The notes below the pieces were generated by a model. It ran no database searches. It had not been told where the DNA came from and worked only from the letters and a program-made list of their open reading frames with translations. Positions 32,219 through 40,670 of a DNA stretch of 64,000 nt are shown in pieces (the stretch's first letter is position 1; each line of letters begins with the position of its first letter). The stretch is from Deltaproteobacteria bacterium. GTDB lineage: Bacteria > Desulfobacterota > Desulfobacteria > Desulfobacterales > Desulfatibacillaceae. The stretch covers positions 35,117 to 99,116 of the forward strand of contig JACRLG010000011.1 in NCBI GenBank assembly GCA_016235345.1, written 5' to 3'. The position numbers and the translations under genes are program-made.

Positions 32219-34140
32219 GATTTTAACCACCGGTCCCGCCACATCTCCCACATCAGAAGCGCCCAGAGGCGGTGTGCGTGGTTTTCGGAGCCATCGAGGT
32301 GGGATGAAACAAGGCGCGAGACGAAGGAGGGATCGAAGAGGCCCTCGCGCCTGATGCGTTCGTCCGAGAGATGATCCAGAAGAAGCGGTTTCAACTCGTT
32401 TTTGAGCCAGGCCCCAACCGGCACGCCGAAGCCCATCTTGGGCCGCTCGAAAAGCTCCTGGGGAACGTACCGGGCAAGGACACGGCGGGCAAGGATTTTC
32501 CCGACACCATTATTCATCAGGAATTTTTCCGGGAGTTTCGCGGTAAACCCGAAGATGCGGTGGTCCAGAAGGGGCACCCGGACTTCCAGGGCCACCGCCA
32601 TGCTGGCCCGGTCCACCTTGGTGAGCATGGCGTCTGGCAGATAGGTCCGCCGGTCGGCGTGCAGAAGGCGCAAAAGCGCTGGCCAGGAGGTGGTTTCGGA
32701 AAATGCCTCCTCGTAAACGCCTGCTATGGGCGGTTTTCCGGTGAGGGCCGCGACTTCGGGGGGCGTGAACACGGCAACCGTCATGCGGTAAAGCTCCGAA
32801 AGGCCCTTCTGGCCGATGACCTTTACGAGCTTGTCCCACTTGTCGGGAAAGTTCTCCACCTTAAACCTCTGGGGCAGGTAGGGCCGCCAGGGCAGATAGG
32901 CGGCCTTCGCCCAGGAGGCGGGAAAATGCCTCATGGCGAAAGCGGCGGAAAGCCGGACCGGAGCAGGCACCCTGGCCAGGACCCTGGCAAGATCGGCAAC
33001 CGTGGCGTAGCGCACGTAGCCGCCGAACTGCTCGTCGCCGCCGTCGCCCGAAAGGGCCACGGTGACGGAGCTTTTCGCAAGGTGGCTAACCAGGAAGGTG
33101 GGGATGCCGGAAGAATCCGCGAAGGGCTCGTCGTAGATTTCGGGAAGGCGCGGAACCACCGAAAGCGCGTCTTCGGGGCTGACGTAAAGGCAGGTGTGGT
33201 CGGTTCCCAGGTGATCCGCCACGGCCCTGGCATAGGGGGCCTCGTCGAAGCCCTTTTCCGAAAAGCCTATGGAGAAGGTCTTCACCCTTCCGCCTGCGGC
33301 TTTCGCCATGAGGGCTGTGACCAGGGAGGAATCGATGCCGCCAGAAAGAAGCGCTCCCACGGGCACGTCCGAAACCAGCCGGTCGGAGACCGCCGCCGTC
33401 GCCAGCCGGTCAAGCTCGTCCTCGGCGTCGGACGCGGAAAGGGAGGCGTCGGGCGCTGGCGTGGGGAGCCTGTACCACTGCTCCACTTCAAGCGTTTCTC
33501 CGTCGTAAACGGCGAAATGGCCCGGCAGGAGCTTTTTCACGCCCGAAAAAATGGAAAGCGGCCCCGGAACATATTGATAATGCAGATAAAGCCCAAGGGC
33601 GTCGGAGTCGATTCCGTCGCAGACCCCCGGAAAGGCCATGAGGGCCTTCAACTCCGAGCCGAAAACAAGGCCGTTTTCCGAAAACGCGTAATAGAGGGGC
33701 TTTTTGCCCATCCGGTCACGCGCCAGAAAGAGCCTTCGGTTTTCCGCGTCCCAGATGGCAAGGGCGAACATGCCCGAAAAACGCGAAAGGCATTCCGGCC
33801 CCCAGAACCGGAACGCCTTTAAAATGACCTCGGTGTCGGAGCCCGAAAAAAAGGATTCCCCGCGCTTTTCAAGCCCGGCCCGGACCTCGCGGAAGTTGTA
33901 GGTTTCGCCGTTGTAGACGATGGCGAACCTGCCGTCTTCCGTAAGCATGGGCTGATGGCCGGCAGGGGATAAGTCTATAACCGCGAGCCTTCGCTGGCCC
34001 AGGCCCACGCCTGCTGCTTCATCGAAAAAAAGGCCGGAGTCGTCCGGGCCCCGGTGGGCCAGGGATTCCACGGCCCTGGGAAGACAATCCCGAAACCGGT
34101 CAAAATTTTTCCGGGCGAAAAACCCGGCTATGCCGCACAT
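32215..34140 (-). CDS. asnB: Asparagine synthase (glutamine-hydrolysing)
   Basis: A 641-residue protein. The start MCGIAGFF places the glutaminase Cys at residue 2, which fixes the ATG at 34140. The N-terminal Ntn domain has [10 protein letters not shown] and the C-terminal synthase domain has the PP-loop [15 protein letters not shown] and [12 protein letters not shown]. It makes Asn from Asp using Gln and ATP; members of this length can also amidate cell-wall or exopolysaccharide substrates. It follows dapF after a hairpin repeat and overlaps the methyltransferase by 4 bases. Confidence 0.9.
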   Translation of the reverse strand: MCGIAGFFARKNFDRFRDCLPRAVESLAHRGPDDSGLFFDEAAGVGLGQRRLAVIDLSPAGHQPMLTEDGRFAIVYNGETYNFREVRAGLEKRGESFFSGSDTEVILKAFRFWGPECLSRFSGMFALAIWDAENRRLFLARDRMGKKPLYYAFSENGLVFGSELKALMAFPGVCDGIDSDALGLYLHYQYVPGPLSIFSGVKKLLPGHFAVYDGETLEVEQWYRLPTPAPDASLSASDAEDELDRLATAAVSDRLVSDVPVGALLSGGIDSSLVTALMAKAAGGRVKTFSIGFSEKGFDEAPYARAVADHLGTDHTCLYVSPEDALSVVPRLPEIYDEPFADSSGIPTFLVSHLAKSSVTVALSGDGGDEQFGGYVRYATVADLARVLARVPAPVRLSAAFAMRHFPASWAKAAYLPWRPYLPQRFKVENFPDKWDKLVKVIGQKGLSELYRMTVAVFTPPEVAALTGKPPIAGVYEEAFSETTSWPALLRLLHADRRTYLPDAMLTKVDRASMAVALEVRVPLLDHRIFGFTAKLPEKFLMNNGVGKILARRVLARYVPQELFERPKMGFGVPVGAWLKNELKPLLLDHLSDERIRREGLFDPSFVSRLVSSHLDGSENHAHRLWALLMWEMWRDRWLKS

Positions 34141-34215
34141 GGAGCGCCCCTGCAATAGGCATTTGGAACCCGTAGGTCGGGTGGTTTTTTTCGACACAAA
34201 ATAGCGCCAAAGTAA

Positions 34216-34333
34216 GCCTGGATAAAAACGATGAAATGCAAGGAAGGCGAAAAGCCAATGAGCAAGCGTACCAAAGGTACGTGGCGGAATTGACTTTGAA
34301 GCCTGACACAGCAGTTCGCGTTTTTAGACAGGC
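34216..34333 (-). repeat. Hairpin family copy D
   Basis: A 118-bp element with ends GCCTGGATAAAAACG and CGTTTTTAGACAGGC, inner stem AAAGCCAAT/ATTGACTTT (one mismatch) and apex GCGTACC/GGTACG. Its gene-side end is 3 bases beyond the dapF stop codon. This is a good type copy of the family. Confidence 0.88.
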
Positions 34334-34336
34334 GAC

Positions 34337-35164
34337 TCAATCAAGCGCGTCCGGTTCCCACGTGGCCTTGTAGATTATCCTCGCGTCGCCTTCCAGGAAA
34401 ACATCGGTAAACCCTCCCTTGATCTTCCTGAAATGAACTGTGAGGGCGGACCCGCTCCTGGTCATCACCTTGACCGGCGAGGGTCTGCCGTCAATGGCGT
34501 GGGCCATGAGGGCCGAGGCAACGCTTCCCGTGCCGCAGGCAAGGGTTTCGCCCTCAACCCCGCGCTCGTAGGTGCGCACCTTTATGGTGTCGCCCCGGAG
34601 CATTTCCACGAAATTGACGTTGGTGCCCGCCGGAGCGTAATCGGCGTGATAGCGGATGATGCGGCCATGATCGGCCACGCTGGCCTTTTCCAGGTCGTCC
34701 ACCCTGACCACCACGTGGGGAACCCCGGTGTTCACGGAGGCCACGTTGTAGGCCCCGCCGTCCACGACGAGCGGATGGAAATACTTTATGTCGGTCGGGT
34801 CGGTGAGCCTGACCTTAACCCTCCCGTCCAAAACCTCGGCCTCGATTATTCCGGCCAGGGTTTCAAACTTCATGGACGGATTTTCGACGATCCCGTTGAG
34901 ATGGGCGAACCGGGCCGCGCAGCGCGCGCCGTTTCCGCACATCTCGGCCCGGCTTCCGTCGGAGTTGTAGAAGTTCCAGGCGAACTCCGCCTTGTCGGAC
35001 TTCTCGATAAAAATAAGCCCGTCGGCCCCCACCGAGAGCTTATGGCGGCAGAGTTTCCGGGCAAGCTCCGGCATATCCGCCACGGCCACCCGTCCGTCGC
35101 GGTTGTCGGCCACAATGAAGTCGTTTCCCGACCCGCACATCTTGAAAAAAGAAAATGGTTCCAT
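34337..35164 (-). CDS. dapF: Diaminopimelate epimerase
   Basis: A 275-residue protein of normal length. FKMCGSGNDFIVADNR starts the protein, the first active-site Cys is in CGNGARCAARF and the second is in ACGTGSVASALM. It converts LL- to meso-diaminopimelate for lysine and peptidoglycan. It begins 1 base after the lysA stop, so lysA and dapF are one operon. Confidence 0.95.
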   Translation of the reverse strand: MEPFSFFKMCGSGNDFIVADNRDGRVAVADMPELARKLCRHKLSVGADGLIFIEKSDKAEFAWNFYNSDGSRAEMCGNGARCAARFAHLNGIVENPSMKFETLAGIIEAEVLDGRVKVRLTDPTDIKYFHPLVVDGGAYNVASVNTGVPHVVVRVDDLEKASVADHGRIIRYHADYAPAGTNVNFVEMLRGDTIKVRTYERGVEGETLACGTGSVASALMAHAIDGRPSPVKVMTRSGSALTVHFRKIKGGFTDVFLEGDARIIYKATWEPDALD

Positions 35165-35165
35165 A

Positions 35166-36425
35166 TCATTTATCCTGTTCGGGAAAGGTGCTTTCCCCTC
35201 TTGTCAGGTCCTCGTAACGCTCCCGCTCGCGGACCACCGCGAACTTCTCGCCGGAAACCATGACCTCGCAGGCCTTCGGCCTTGAGTTGTAGTTGGAGGA
35301 CATGGAAAAACCGTAGGCCCCGGCGCTCATCACAGCCAAAAGGTCCCCGGTTTTCACGTCCTTCATCTCGCGGTCCTTGGCCAGGAAATCGCCCGATTCG
35401 CAGATGGGGCCGACCACGTCTGCCGTGACCGTTTCGCCCTCGCGGGCCTCCACCGGCCATACCGCGTGGTAGGCCCCGTAGATGGAGGGCCGCAGAAGGT
35501 CGTTCATGCCCGAATCCACGATGACGAATTCCTTGGTTCCGCCGGTTTTGAGATAGAGAACGCGGGTGAGAAGGATTCCGGCGTTGCCCACGATGGCCCG
35601 GCCCGGCTCCAGGATGACGGTTACCGGAAGGTCGGCCAGGGCGTTTTTCACAGCCTCGGCGTAGTCGTCGGGCAGGGGCGGGGTTTCCTCTGCGTAGGTG
35701 ATGCCAAGGCCGCCGCCCACGTCCAGGTACCTTATGTTTATGCCGTGTCCGGCCAGTTCCCGCACAAGCGCGCTTACCGAATCGACGGCCTCCACGAAGG
35801 GGGAGACCTCGGTTATCTGGCTTCCTATGTGAAAGTCGATGCCTACGATCTCTATTCCGGGCAGGTCCTTTGCCGCAAGGTAGGCGGCTATTGCCTTTTC
35901 CTTGTTCACGCCGAACTTGTTTTTCTTGAGTCCCGTTGAAATGTACGGGTGGGTTTTGGGGTCCACGTCCGGGTTGACCCGAAGGGCTATGGGAGCGCGC
36001 TTACCAAGGATCATGGCCCGCTCGTTCAACAGGTGAAGCTCGTCGAAGGACTCCACGTTGAACATGAGGATTCCGGTGCAAAGGGCCATGTCCATCTCGC
36101 CCACGGTCTTTCCCACGCCGGAATAGACGATTTTGGATGCCGGGATTCCCGCCGACAGACCCCGGAAAAGCTCGCCGCCGGAGACTATGTCAAGGCCCGA
36201 CCCCAGGCTTCCCAGCAGATTCAGGATGGCTTTCGAAGTATTGGCCTTGGCGGAAAAGCACACCATGTGCGGAACTCCGGCGAAGGCCGATTCAAAGGCC
36301 CTGTAGTGGCGGGTGAGAGTGGCCTTGCTGTACACGTAGCAGGGGGTTCCCACAGTCTTGGCCAATGCGTCGAGAGGGACATCCTCACAATAGAGGCGGT
36401 TGTTCCGATAATTAAAGTGATGCAT
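35166..36425 (-). CDS. lysA: Diaminopimelate decarboxylase
   Basis: A 419-residue fold-III PLP enzyme. The PLP Lys is in MVCFSAKANTSKAIL, the glycine-rich phosphate site is YLDVGGGLGITY, EPGRAIVGNAG follows, and the substrate-binding Cys is in ICESGDFLA. It makes lysine from meso-diaminopimelate. AGGAAAAG precedes the ATG. Hairpin copy E lies 15 bases upstream of the start, between argH and lysA. Confidence 0.95.
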   Translation of the reverse strand: MHHFNYRNNRLYCEDVPLDALAKTVGTPCYVYSKATLTRHYRAFESAFAGVPHMVCFSAKANTSKAILNLLGSLGSGLDIVSGGELFRGLSAGIPASKIVYSGVGKTVGEMDMALCTGILMFNVESFDELHLLNERAMILGKRAPIALRVNPDVDPKTHPYISTGLKKNKFGVNKEKAIAAYLAAKDLPGIEIVGIDFHIGSQITEVSPFVEAVDSVSALVRELAGHGINIRYLDVGGGLGITYAEETPPLPDDYAEAVKNALADLPVTVILEPGRAIVGNAGILLTRVLYLKTGGTKEFVIVDSGMNDLLRPSIYGAYHAVWPVEAREGETVTADVVGPICESGDFLAKDREMKDVKTGDLLAVMSAGAYGFSMSSNYNSRPKACEVMVSGEKFAVVRERERYEDLTRGESTFPEQDK

Positions 36426-36440
36426 TTTCTTTTCCTATCC

Positions 36441-36560
36441 GCCCGTCTAAAAACGCGAACTGCTGTGTCAGGCCGTTGCGGCCGGGTCGTCATGTACCTC
36501 GGTACTACTCCTCCCCGCCCGCAATGGCCAACCTTCGCATTTCATCGTTTTTATCCAGGC
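36441..36560 (+). repeat. Hairpin family copy E, stem replaced
   Basis: A 120-bp element with ends GCCCGTCTAAAAACG and CGTTTTTATCCAGGC. The inner stem is GGCCGTTGCGG/CCGCAATGGCC instead of AAAGCCAAT/ATTGGCTTT, so both arms changed together. The apex is GTACCTCGGTAC. It is the one copy whose GCCYGTCT end faces a start codon (lysA) instead of a stop. Confidence 0.85.
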
Positions 36561-36618
36561 TTGGCTCCCTAATATCAAGGGGTTTGCAAATATCAAATAT
36601 AGGTGCAACTTCCTGGGT

Positions 36619-38013
36619 TCAACTCTCCTTGTTTTCGCGCAAGACTTCCTTGATTGCTTTATCAAGGGCCTCGGCCACCCGTTCGGAGGACGTGGCCCCC
36701 AGGCATTTGCGGCGCTCCACCACGGCCCTTGTGTCAAGAAAGCTGTAGATGTCCGCTTCCACGCGGTTCGAGAAGCCCTTCAGTTCGGGAAGGGAAATCT
36801 CCGTAAGCTCGCGCCCGGTGGAAACCCCAAGGGCCACGGCCCGGCCCGCAACGTGGTGGGCCTCCCGGAAGGGCACGCCCTTTTGAACCAGATAATCCGC
36901 AAGGTCCGTGGCGTTCAGATACCCCCTGCCCGCCGCATCCTCCATCTTTTGCGTGTTGAACGCAAGGGCCGCGATCATGCGGGCGAAAACCGCAAGGGAG
37001 CTTTTAAGGGTATCGGCGGCGTCGAAAACGGGCGGCTTGTCCTCCTGCATGTCCCGGTTGTAGGCCAGCGGCAGGCCCTTCATGAGCGTAAGGAGCGTGG
37101 TGAGGCTTCCGAAGACCCGGCCCGTCTTTCCCCTCACCAGCTCCGCCACGTCCGGGTTCTTCTTCTGGGGCATGAGGGAACTTCCGGTGGTGAAGGCGTC
37201 GGATATGCGCACAAAGGCGAACTCCGAGCTTGACCACAGGACCAGTTCTTCCGAAAACCGCGAAAGATGCATCATGCTTATGGATGCCGCCGAGAGGAAA
37301 TCCAGGGCGAAATCCCGGTCCGAGACTGCGTCCATGCTGTTTCCGGACACCCGGGCGAAACCAAGTATTTTGGCCGTGAACTCGCGGTCTATGGGAAAGG
37401 TGGTTCCGGCCAGCGCCCCGCTTCCCAGGGGCATCACGTTGACGCGGTCGAAACACTGGGAAAAGCGTTCGGAATCCCTTGAAAACATCTCGAAATAGGC
37501 AAGAAGGTGATGGGCCAGAAGAACCGGCTGGGCCCGCTGCATGTGGGTGTAGCCCGGCATGACCGAATCCTGGTTCTCCTTCGCCAGATTCACCAGGGCG
37601 AGGCGCAGCTCACGCAGAAGCCCCATCACGGCCCGGATTTCATCCCGAAGGTAGAGCCTTAAATCCAGCGCCACCTGATCGTTCCGGCTCCGGCCCGTGT
37701 GCACCTTCTTGGCCGTCTCGCCGATGATCTCGGTGAGGCGGCTTTCGATGTGCATGTGGATGTCTTCCAGGGAGTCCGAGAACGCGAAGTTTCCGGCCTC
37801 GATTTCGGCCTTCACCGCGTGAAGCCCGCTTATCAGGGTTTCAGCCTCTTCCTCGGCTATCACCCCTGCCAAGGCCAGGGTCTTCACGTGGGCCACGCTG
37901 CCCGCAATGTCATGGGCGTAGAGCCTCTTGTCCACCGCGATGGAGGAGGTGAAGGCCTCCACCAGCTCGTCCGTGCCCTCTCCGAACCTTCCGCCCCAAA
38001 GTTTTTCGCTCAT
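36619..38013 (-). CDS. argH: Argininosuccinate lyase
   Basis: A 464-residue fumarase/aspartase superfamily enzyme. It begins KLWGGRFGEGTDELVEAF, has VHTGRSRNDQVALDLRLY and the signature GSSLMPQKKNPDVAELVRG. It splits argininosuccinate into arginine and fumarate. It is the first gene of the - strand group argH-lysA-dapF-asnB, although repeat E separates it from lysA. Confidence 0.95.
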   Translation of the reverse strand: MSEKLWGGRFGEGTDELVEAFTSSIAVDKRLYAHDIAGSVAHVKTLALAGVIAEEEAETLISGLHAVKAEIEAGNFAFSDSLEDIHMHIESRLTEIIGETAKKVHTGRSRNDQVALDLRLYLRDEIRAVMGLLRELRLALVNLAKENQDSVMPGYTHMQRAQPVLLAHHLLAYFEMFSRDSERFSQCFDRVNVMPLGSGALAGTTFPIDREFTAKILGFARVSGNSMDAVSDRDFALDFLSAASISMMHLSRFSEELVLWSSSEFAFVRISDAFTTGSSLMPQKKNPDVAELVRGKTGRVFGSLTTLLTLMKGLPLAYNRDMQEDKPPVFDAADTLKSSLAVFARMIAALAFNTQKMEDAAGRGYLNATDLADYLVQKGVPFREAHHVAGRAVALGVSTGRELTEISLPELKGFSNRVEADIYSFLDTRAVVERRKCLGATSSERVAEALDKAIKEVLRENKES

Positions 38014-38134
38014 TACGGCTTTCTCCGGCTATGGGAGATTTTTGAATATTCCAAATGGCCTTATAAATTAATGTGCCTCAATACTATTCTCAGCATTGCA
38101 ATACTGGCCACATTAAACCAGAAAAGCCCTGCAG

Positions 38135-38218
38135 TCCGTCATTCCGGCGAAGGCCGGAATCCAGTTTTTTGCCTTGTGCGCCTTTTTCTGGACCCCGTCC
38201 TACGCCGGGGTGACGGGC
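38135..38218. repeat. CCGGCGNAGGCCGG-type palindromic repeat, copy 1
   Basis: Two small palindromes, CATTCCGGCGAAGGCCGGAAT and (complement of) a CCCCGGCGTAGG-type arm, form inverted ends around a T-rich middle. This sequence type is widespread in bacterial genomes. Copy 2 is at 53220. The rest of the 38014-38440 gap is AT-rich near 38050-38110 and 38260-38310 and holds no gene I can support. Confidence 0.75.
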
Positions 38219-38364
38219 TTTGGTGCTCTTCACCTTTCCTTTCGCCACTATATCCATATGCGGCAAAAAGTTCATATCTTTATAAAGTAATGCGCCCCAT
38301 ATTTTTTTCAACATGAAACGCTTTTTAAGCCATCGCCGGAATCATGTCCACCCTTAAAACCAAG

Positions 38365-38404
38365 CGGGCGGGGCGCGCCGCAAAAAAGCGCGATACCCCG
38401 CCCG
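38365..38404 (-). terminator. Probable terminator after the large acyl-CoA dehydrogenase
   Basis: CGGGCGGGG at 38365-38373 pairs with CCCCGCCCG at 38396-38404, with further CGCG pairing inside. On the - strand it is followed by CTTGGTTTTAAG, a weak T-tract. It lies 36 bases past the stop of the acyl-CoA dehydrogenase gene. Confidence 0.6.
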
Positions 38405-38440
38405 ATCAGGTGAATCAATCAGGACCGCCTTTTGAGGGGC

Positions 38441-40273
38441 CTATCCCAGGGAAACGTCGGCTATGCTCACCGCCGCGTCTTCCATGACCATGATGGAATC
38501 CATCTTGCCGCCGGTGACCGGAAGGACCGTGTTGATGAAAAAGGCCGCCGTCTTCACGAGGCCGTCGTAATAGGCGGCTTCCTTGTTCCCCGCAACCACG
38601 GCGGCAACTTCTTTGCCTGCCGCAAGTTTGGCCAGGGCCGGGGCCGCGACCACCGCCCGCCACAGGTGCATCCATCCAAGGAAAAGATCGCCCATGGCTT
38701 CCAGGAAGGGGCAGGCGTGGGCGAAGGCGGCCAGGGCCTTGGGGGAGCGCACCGCCCCGGCAAGCTCCTGGGCGGTCTTTGCCAGCTTGTCGCTCGTTGC
38801 CTCAACCCGTGCGGCCATTGCCGCAAGGCCTTCGATCTTCTTGGCTTCTGCGATTGTCGCGCCTATCTGGTTCAAGAACTCTATGAAAACCTTGCCGCCC
38901 TGCATGGGAATCTTGCGGGCCAGAAGATCCATGGCCTGGATGCCGGTGGTGCCCTCGTAGATGGTGGTGATCTTGATGTCGCGGGCAAGCTGCTCCACCG
39001 GGTATTCCTTGGTGTAGCCGTAGCCGCCGAAGGTCTGGATGGCGTCGTTGCACACGCGCACGCCCATTTCCGTGGTGTAGCCCTTGCAGATGGGGGTGAG
39101 AAGGTCAATCTGGGCCTGCCAGCGGGCCTTGTCTTCAGGCTCGGTTGCGATGCGGGCCTTGTCCATGCACCAGGCCACGTAGTAGTTGAGGCTTCTTAAG
39201 CCGTCCACGTAGGCTTTCATGGATAAAAGCATCCGCCTGACGTCCGGGTGCTCCACGATGGCCACCTGAGCCGGGTCCTTGGCCAGGATGTTCTTGCCCT
39301 GGAGGCGCTCCCGTGAATAGTTCAAGGCGTGGAGATAAGCGGCGGAGGCGACGCCCAGGCCCTGGACGCCCACGTTCAGGCGCTCCTCGTTCATCATGTG
39401 AAACATGATTTTCATGCCCTTGCAGCGCTCGCCCAGAAGCACGCCACGGCATTTGCCCTTGCCGCCGAAGGTGAGAACGCAGGTGGCGGAGCCGTGGATG
39501 CCCATTTTTTCCTCGATTCGGTCGCACACCACGTCGTTGTCTTCGGCCAGGGAGCCGTCCGGGTTGACCCAGATTTTGGGCACGATGAAAATGGAGATGC
39601 CTGCGGTTCCCGCCGGGTCGCCCTCTATGCGGGCCAGGACCGGGTGGATGATGTTTTCAACCATGTCCTGCTCGCCGGCGCTTATGAAAATCTTGGTGCC
39701 GGAAATGGACCAGGTGCCGTCCGGGTTTGGCTTGGCCACGGTGGTGAGCGCGCCCACGTCGCTTCCTGCCGAGGGCTCGGTGAGGCACATGGTGCCGCCC
39801 CACTTGCCGGAGTAGACCTTGGGGAGGTAGAGCTTGCGCTGCTCTTCCGTGCCGTAAACCTCGTAGAGCTTGCCCGCGCCGTGGCCCAGCATGGCGTAGA
39901 TTGAAAAGGCGAGGTTCGCGCCCGCGAAAAGCTCCAGGGCGGCACTTCCCAGGGTGAAGGGCATTCCCTGGCCGCCGACTTCCTGGTCGTCCGCCACGGT
40001 GAGCCATTCGCCCTCGCAGAAGGCCTTGTAAGCCTTGTGAAAGGAGGGCGGGACCTTTACCTTGCCGTTGTCGAAGGTGGCGCCGATTTCCTCGGCTTCC
40101 TTGTTGGCCGGAACCAGTTCCTTCACCGCGAGGTTTCTGGCCTCGTTCATGAGAAGGTCGAAGGTCTTGGCGTTTAAGCCGTCGTAAACCGCGCTCTTGC
40201 AAAGATCCGCCACCTTCAACTGCTCGTGGAGCACGAACTGTACGTCTCTTCTGTCGTTCAACTGCTGGGCCAT
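38441..40273 (-). CDS. Large acyl-CoA dehydrogenase (AcdC/DmdC-like)
   Basis: A 610-residue protein, about 200 residues longer than simple acyl-CoA dehydrogenases and typical of the AcdC/DmdC group with a C-terminal extension. CLTEPSAGSDVGAL and ISGTKIFISAGEQDM form the FAD/substrate domain; the catalytic Glu is in TTIYEGTTGIQAMDL. Relatives act on 3-methylmercaptopropionyl-CoA or on medium/long acyl-CoAs. The N-terminal RDVQFVLHEQLKV is characteristic. It is a single gene, flanked by a terminator and a gap of about 400 bases with repeat F. Confidence 0.9.
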   Translation of the reverse strand: MAQQLNDRRDVQFVLHEQLKVADLCKSAVYDGLNAKTFDLLMNEARNLAVKELVPANKEAEEIGATFDNGKVKVPPSFHKAYKAFCEGEWLTVADDQEVGGQGMPFTLGSAALELFAGANLAFSIYAMLGHGAGKLYEVYGTEEQRKLYLPKVYSGKWGGTMCLTEPSAGSDVGALTTVAKPNPDGTWSISGTKIFISAGEQDMVENIIHPVLARIEGDPAGTAGISIFIVPKIWVNPDGSLAEDNDVVCDRIEEKMGIHGSATCVLTFGGKGKCRGVLLGERCKGMKIMFHMMNEERLNVGVQGLGVASAAYLHALNYSRERLQGKNILAKDPAQVAIVEHPDVRRMLLSMKAYVDGLRSLNYYVAWCMDKARIATEPEDKARWQAQIDLLTPICKGYTTEMGVRVCNDAIQTFGGYGYTKEYPVEQLARDIKITTIYEGTTGIQAMDLLARKIPMQGGKVFIEFLNQIGATIAEAKKIEGLAAMAARVEATSDKLAKTAQELAGAVRSPKALAAFAHACPFLEAMGDLFLGWMHLWRAVVAAPALAKLAAGKEVAAVVAGNKEAAYYDGLVKTAAFFINTVLPVTGGKMDSIMVMEDAAVSIADVSLG

Positions 40274-40509
40274 TTTTTCGATCTCCTTGACGGCAATTCA
40301 TATAAAGGGCGCTACGCCCCGGGGTGTCCGGTACAAGACCCCATTTTGTTGACACAACCGTCACTTCTTTGCAAGGATTTTTGACAGCGATGGCAAAAGC
40401 GGCTGACAAGGTGTCACCGAAGAGGAGGAGATAATAAGGTGACCCCGACTTCCAACAGAAGCCTCTGAAAATGGCAGGAGTGAGCCCGAACGTAACGCAA
40501 AGGATATGA
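40274..40509. other. Gene-free stretch upstream of the acyl-CoA dehydrogenase
   Basis: Upstream region of the 38441-40273 gene (- strand). It has a small GC-rich palindrome near 40310-40325 and several TTGACA-like hexamers on the + strand without good -10 partners. No gene is seen. The promoter of the dehydrogenase must lie here, but I cannot pick it with confidence. Confidence 0.4.
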
Positions 40510-40667
40510 GCCTGGATAAAAACGATGAAATGCAAGGAAAGCTAAAAGCCAATGAGGGAGCGTACCCGCCCAAGAAATCGCAGAGTTCTTGGGCTGAATC
40601 AGGATGTTCGTACGTGACCGAAATTGGCTTTGACGCTTGACACAGCAGTTCGCGTTTTTAGACGGGC
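40510..40667 (-). repeat. Hairpin family copy F with extended apex
   Basis: A 158-bp element with ends GCCTGGATAAAAACG and CGTTTTTAGACGGGC and inner stem AAAGCCAAT/ATTGGCTTT. The apex GAGGGAGCGTAC...GTACGTGACCGAA is opened by about 40 extra bases, which themselves form GCCCAAGAA/TTCTTGGGC. The gene-side end is 3 bases from the stop of the kinase gene. Confidence 0.85.
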
Positions 40668-40670
40668 TCT

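Noticed and set aside
32371..33822. A 483-codon open frame on the + strand opposite asnB
   Set aside because: Shadow of asnB; the residues show no domain pattern and the - strand frame has the catalytic motifs.
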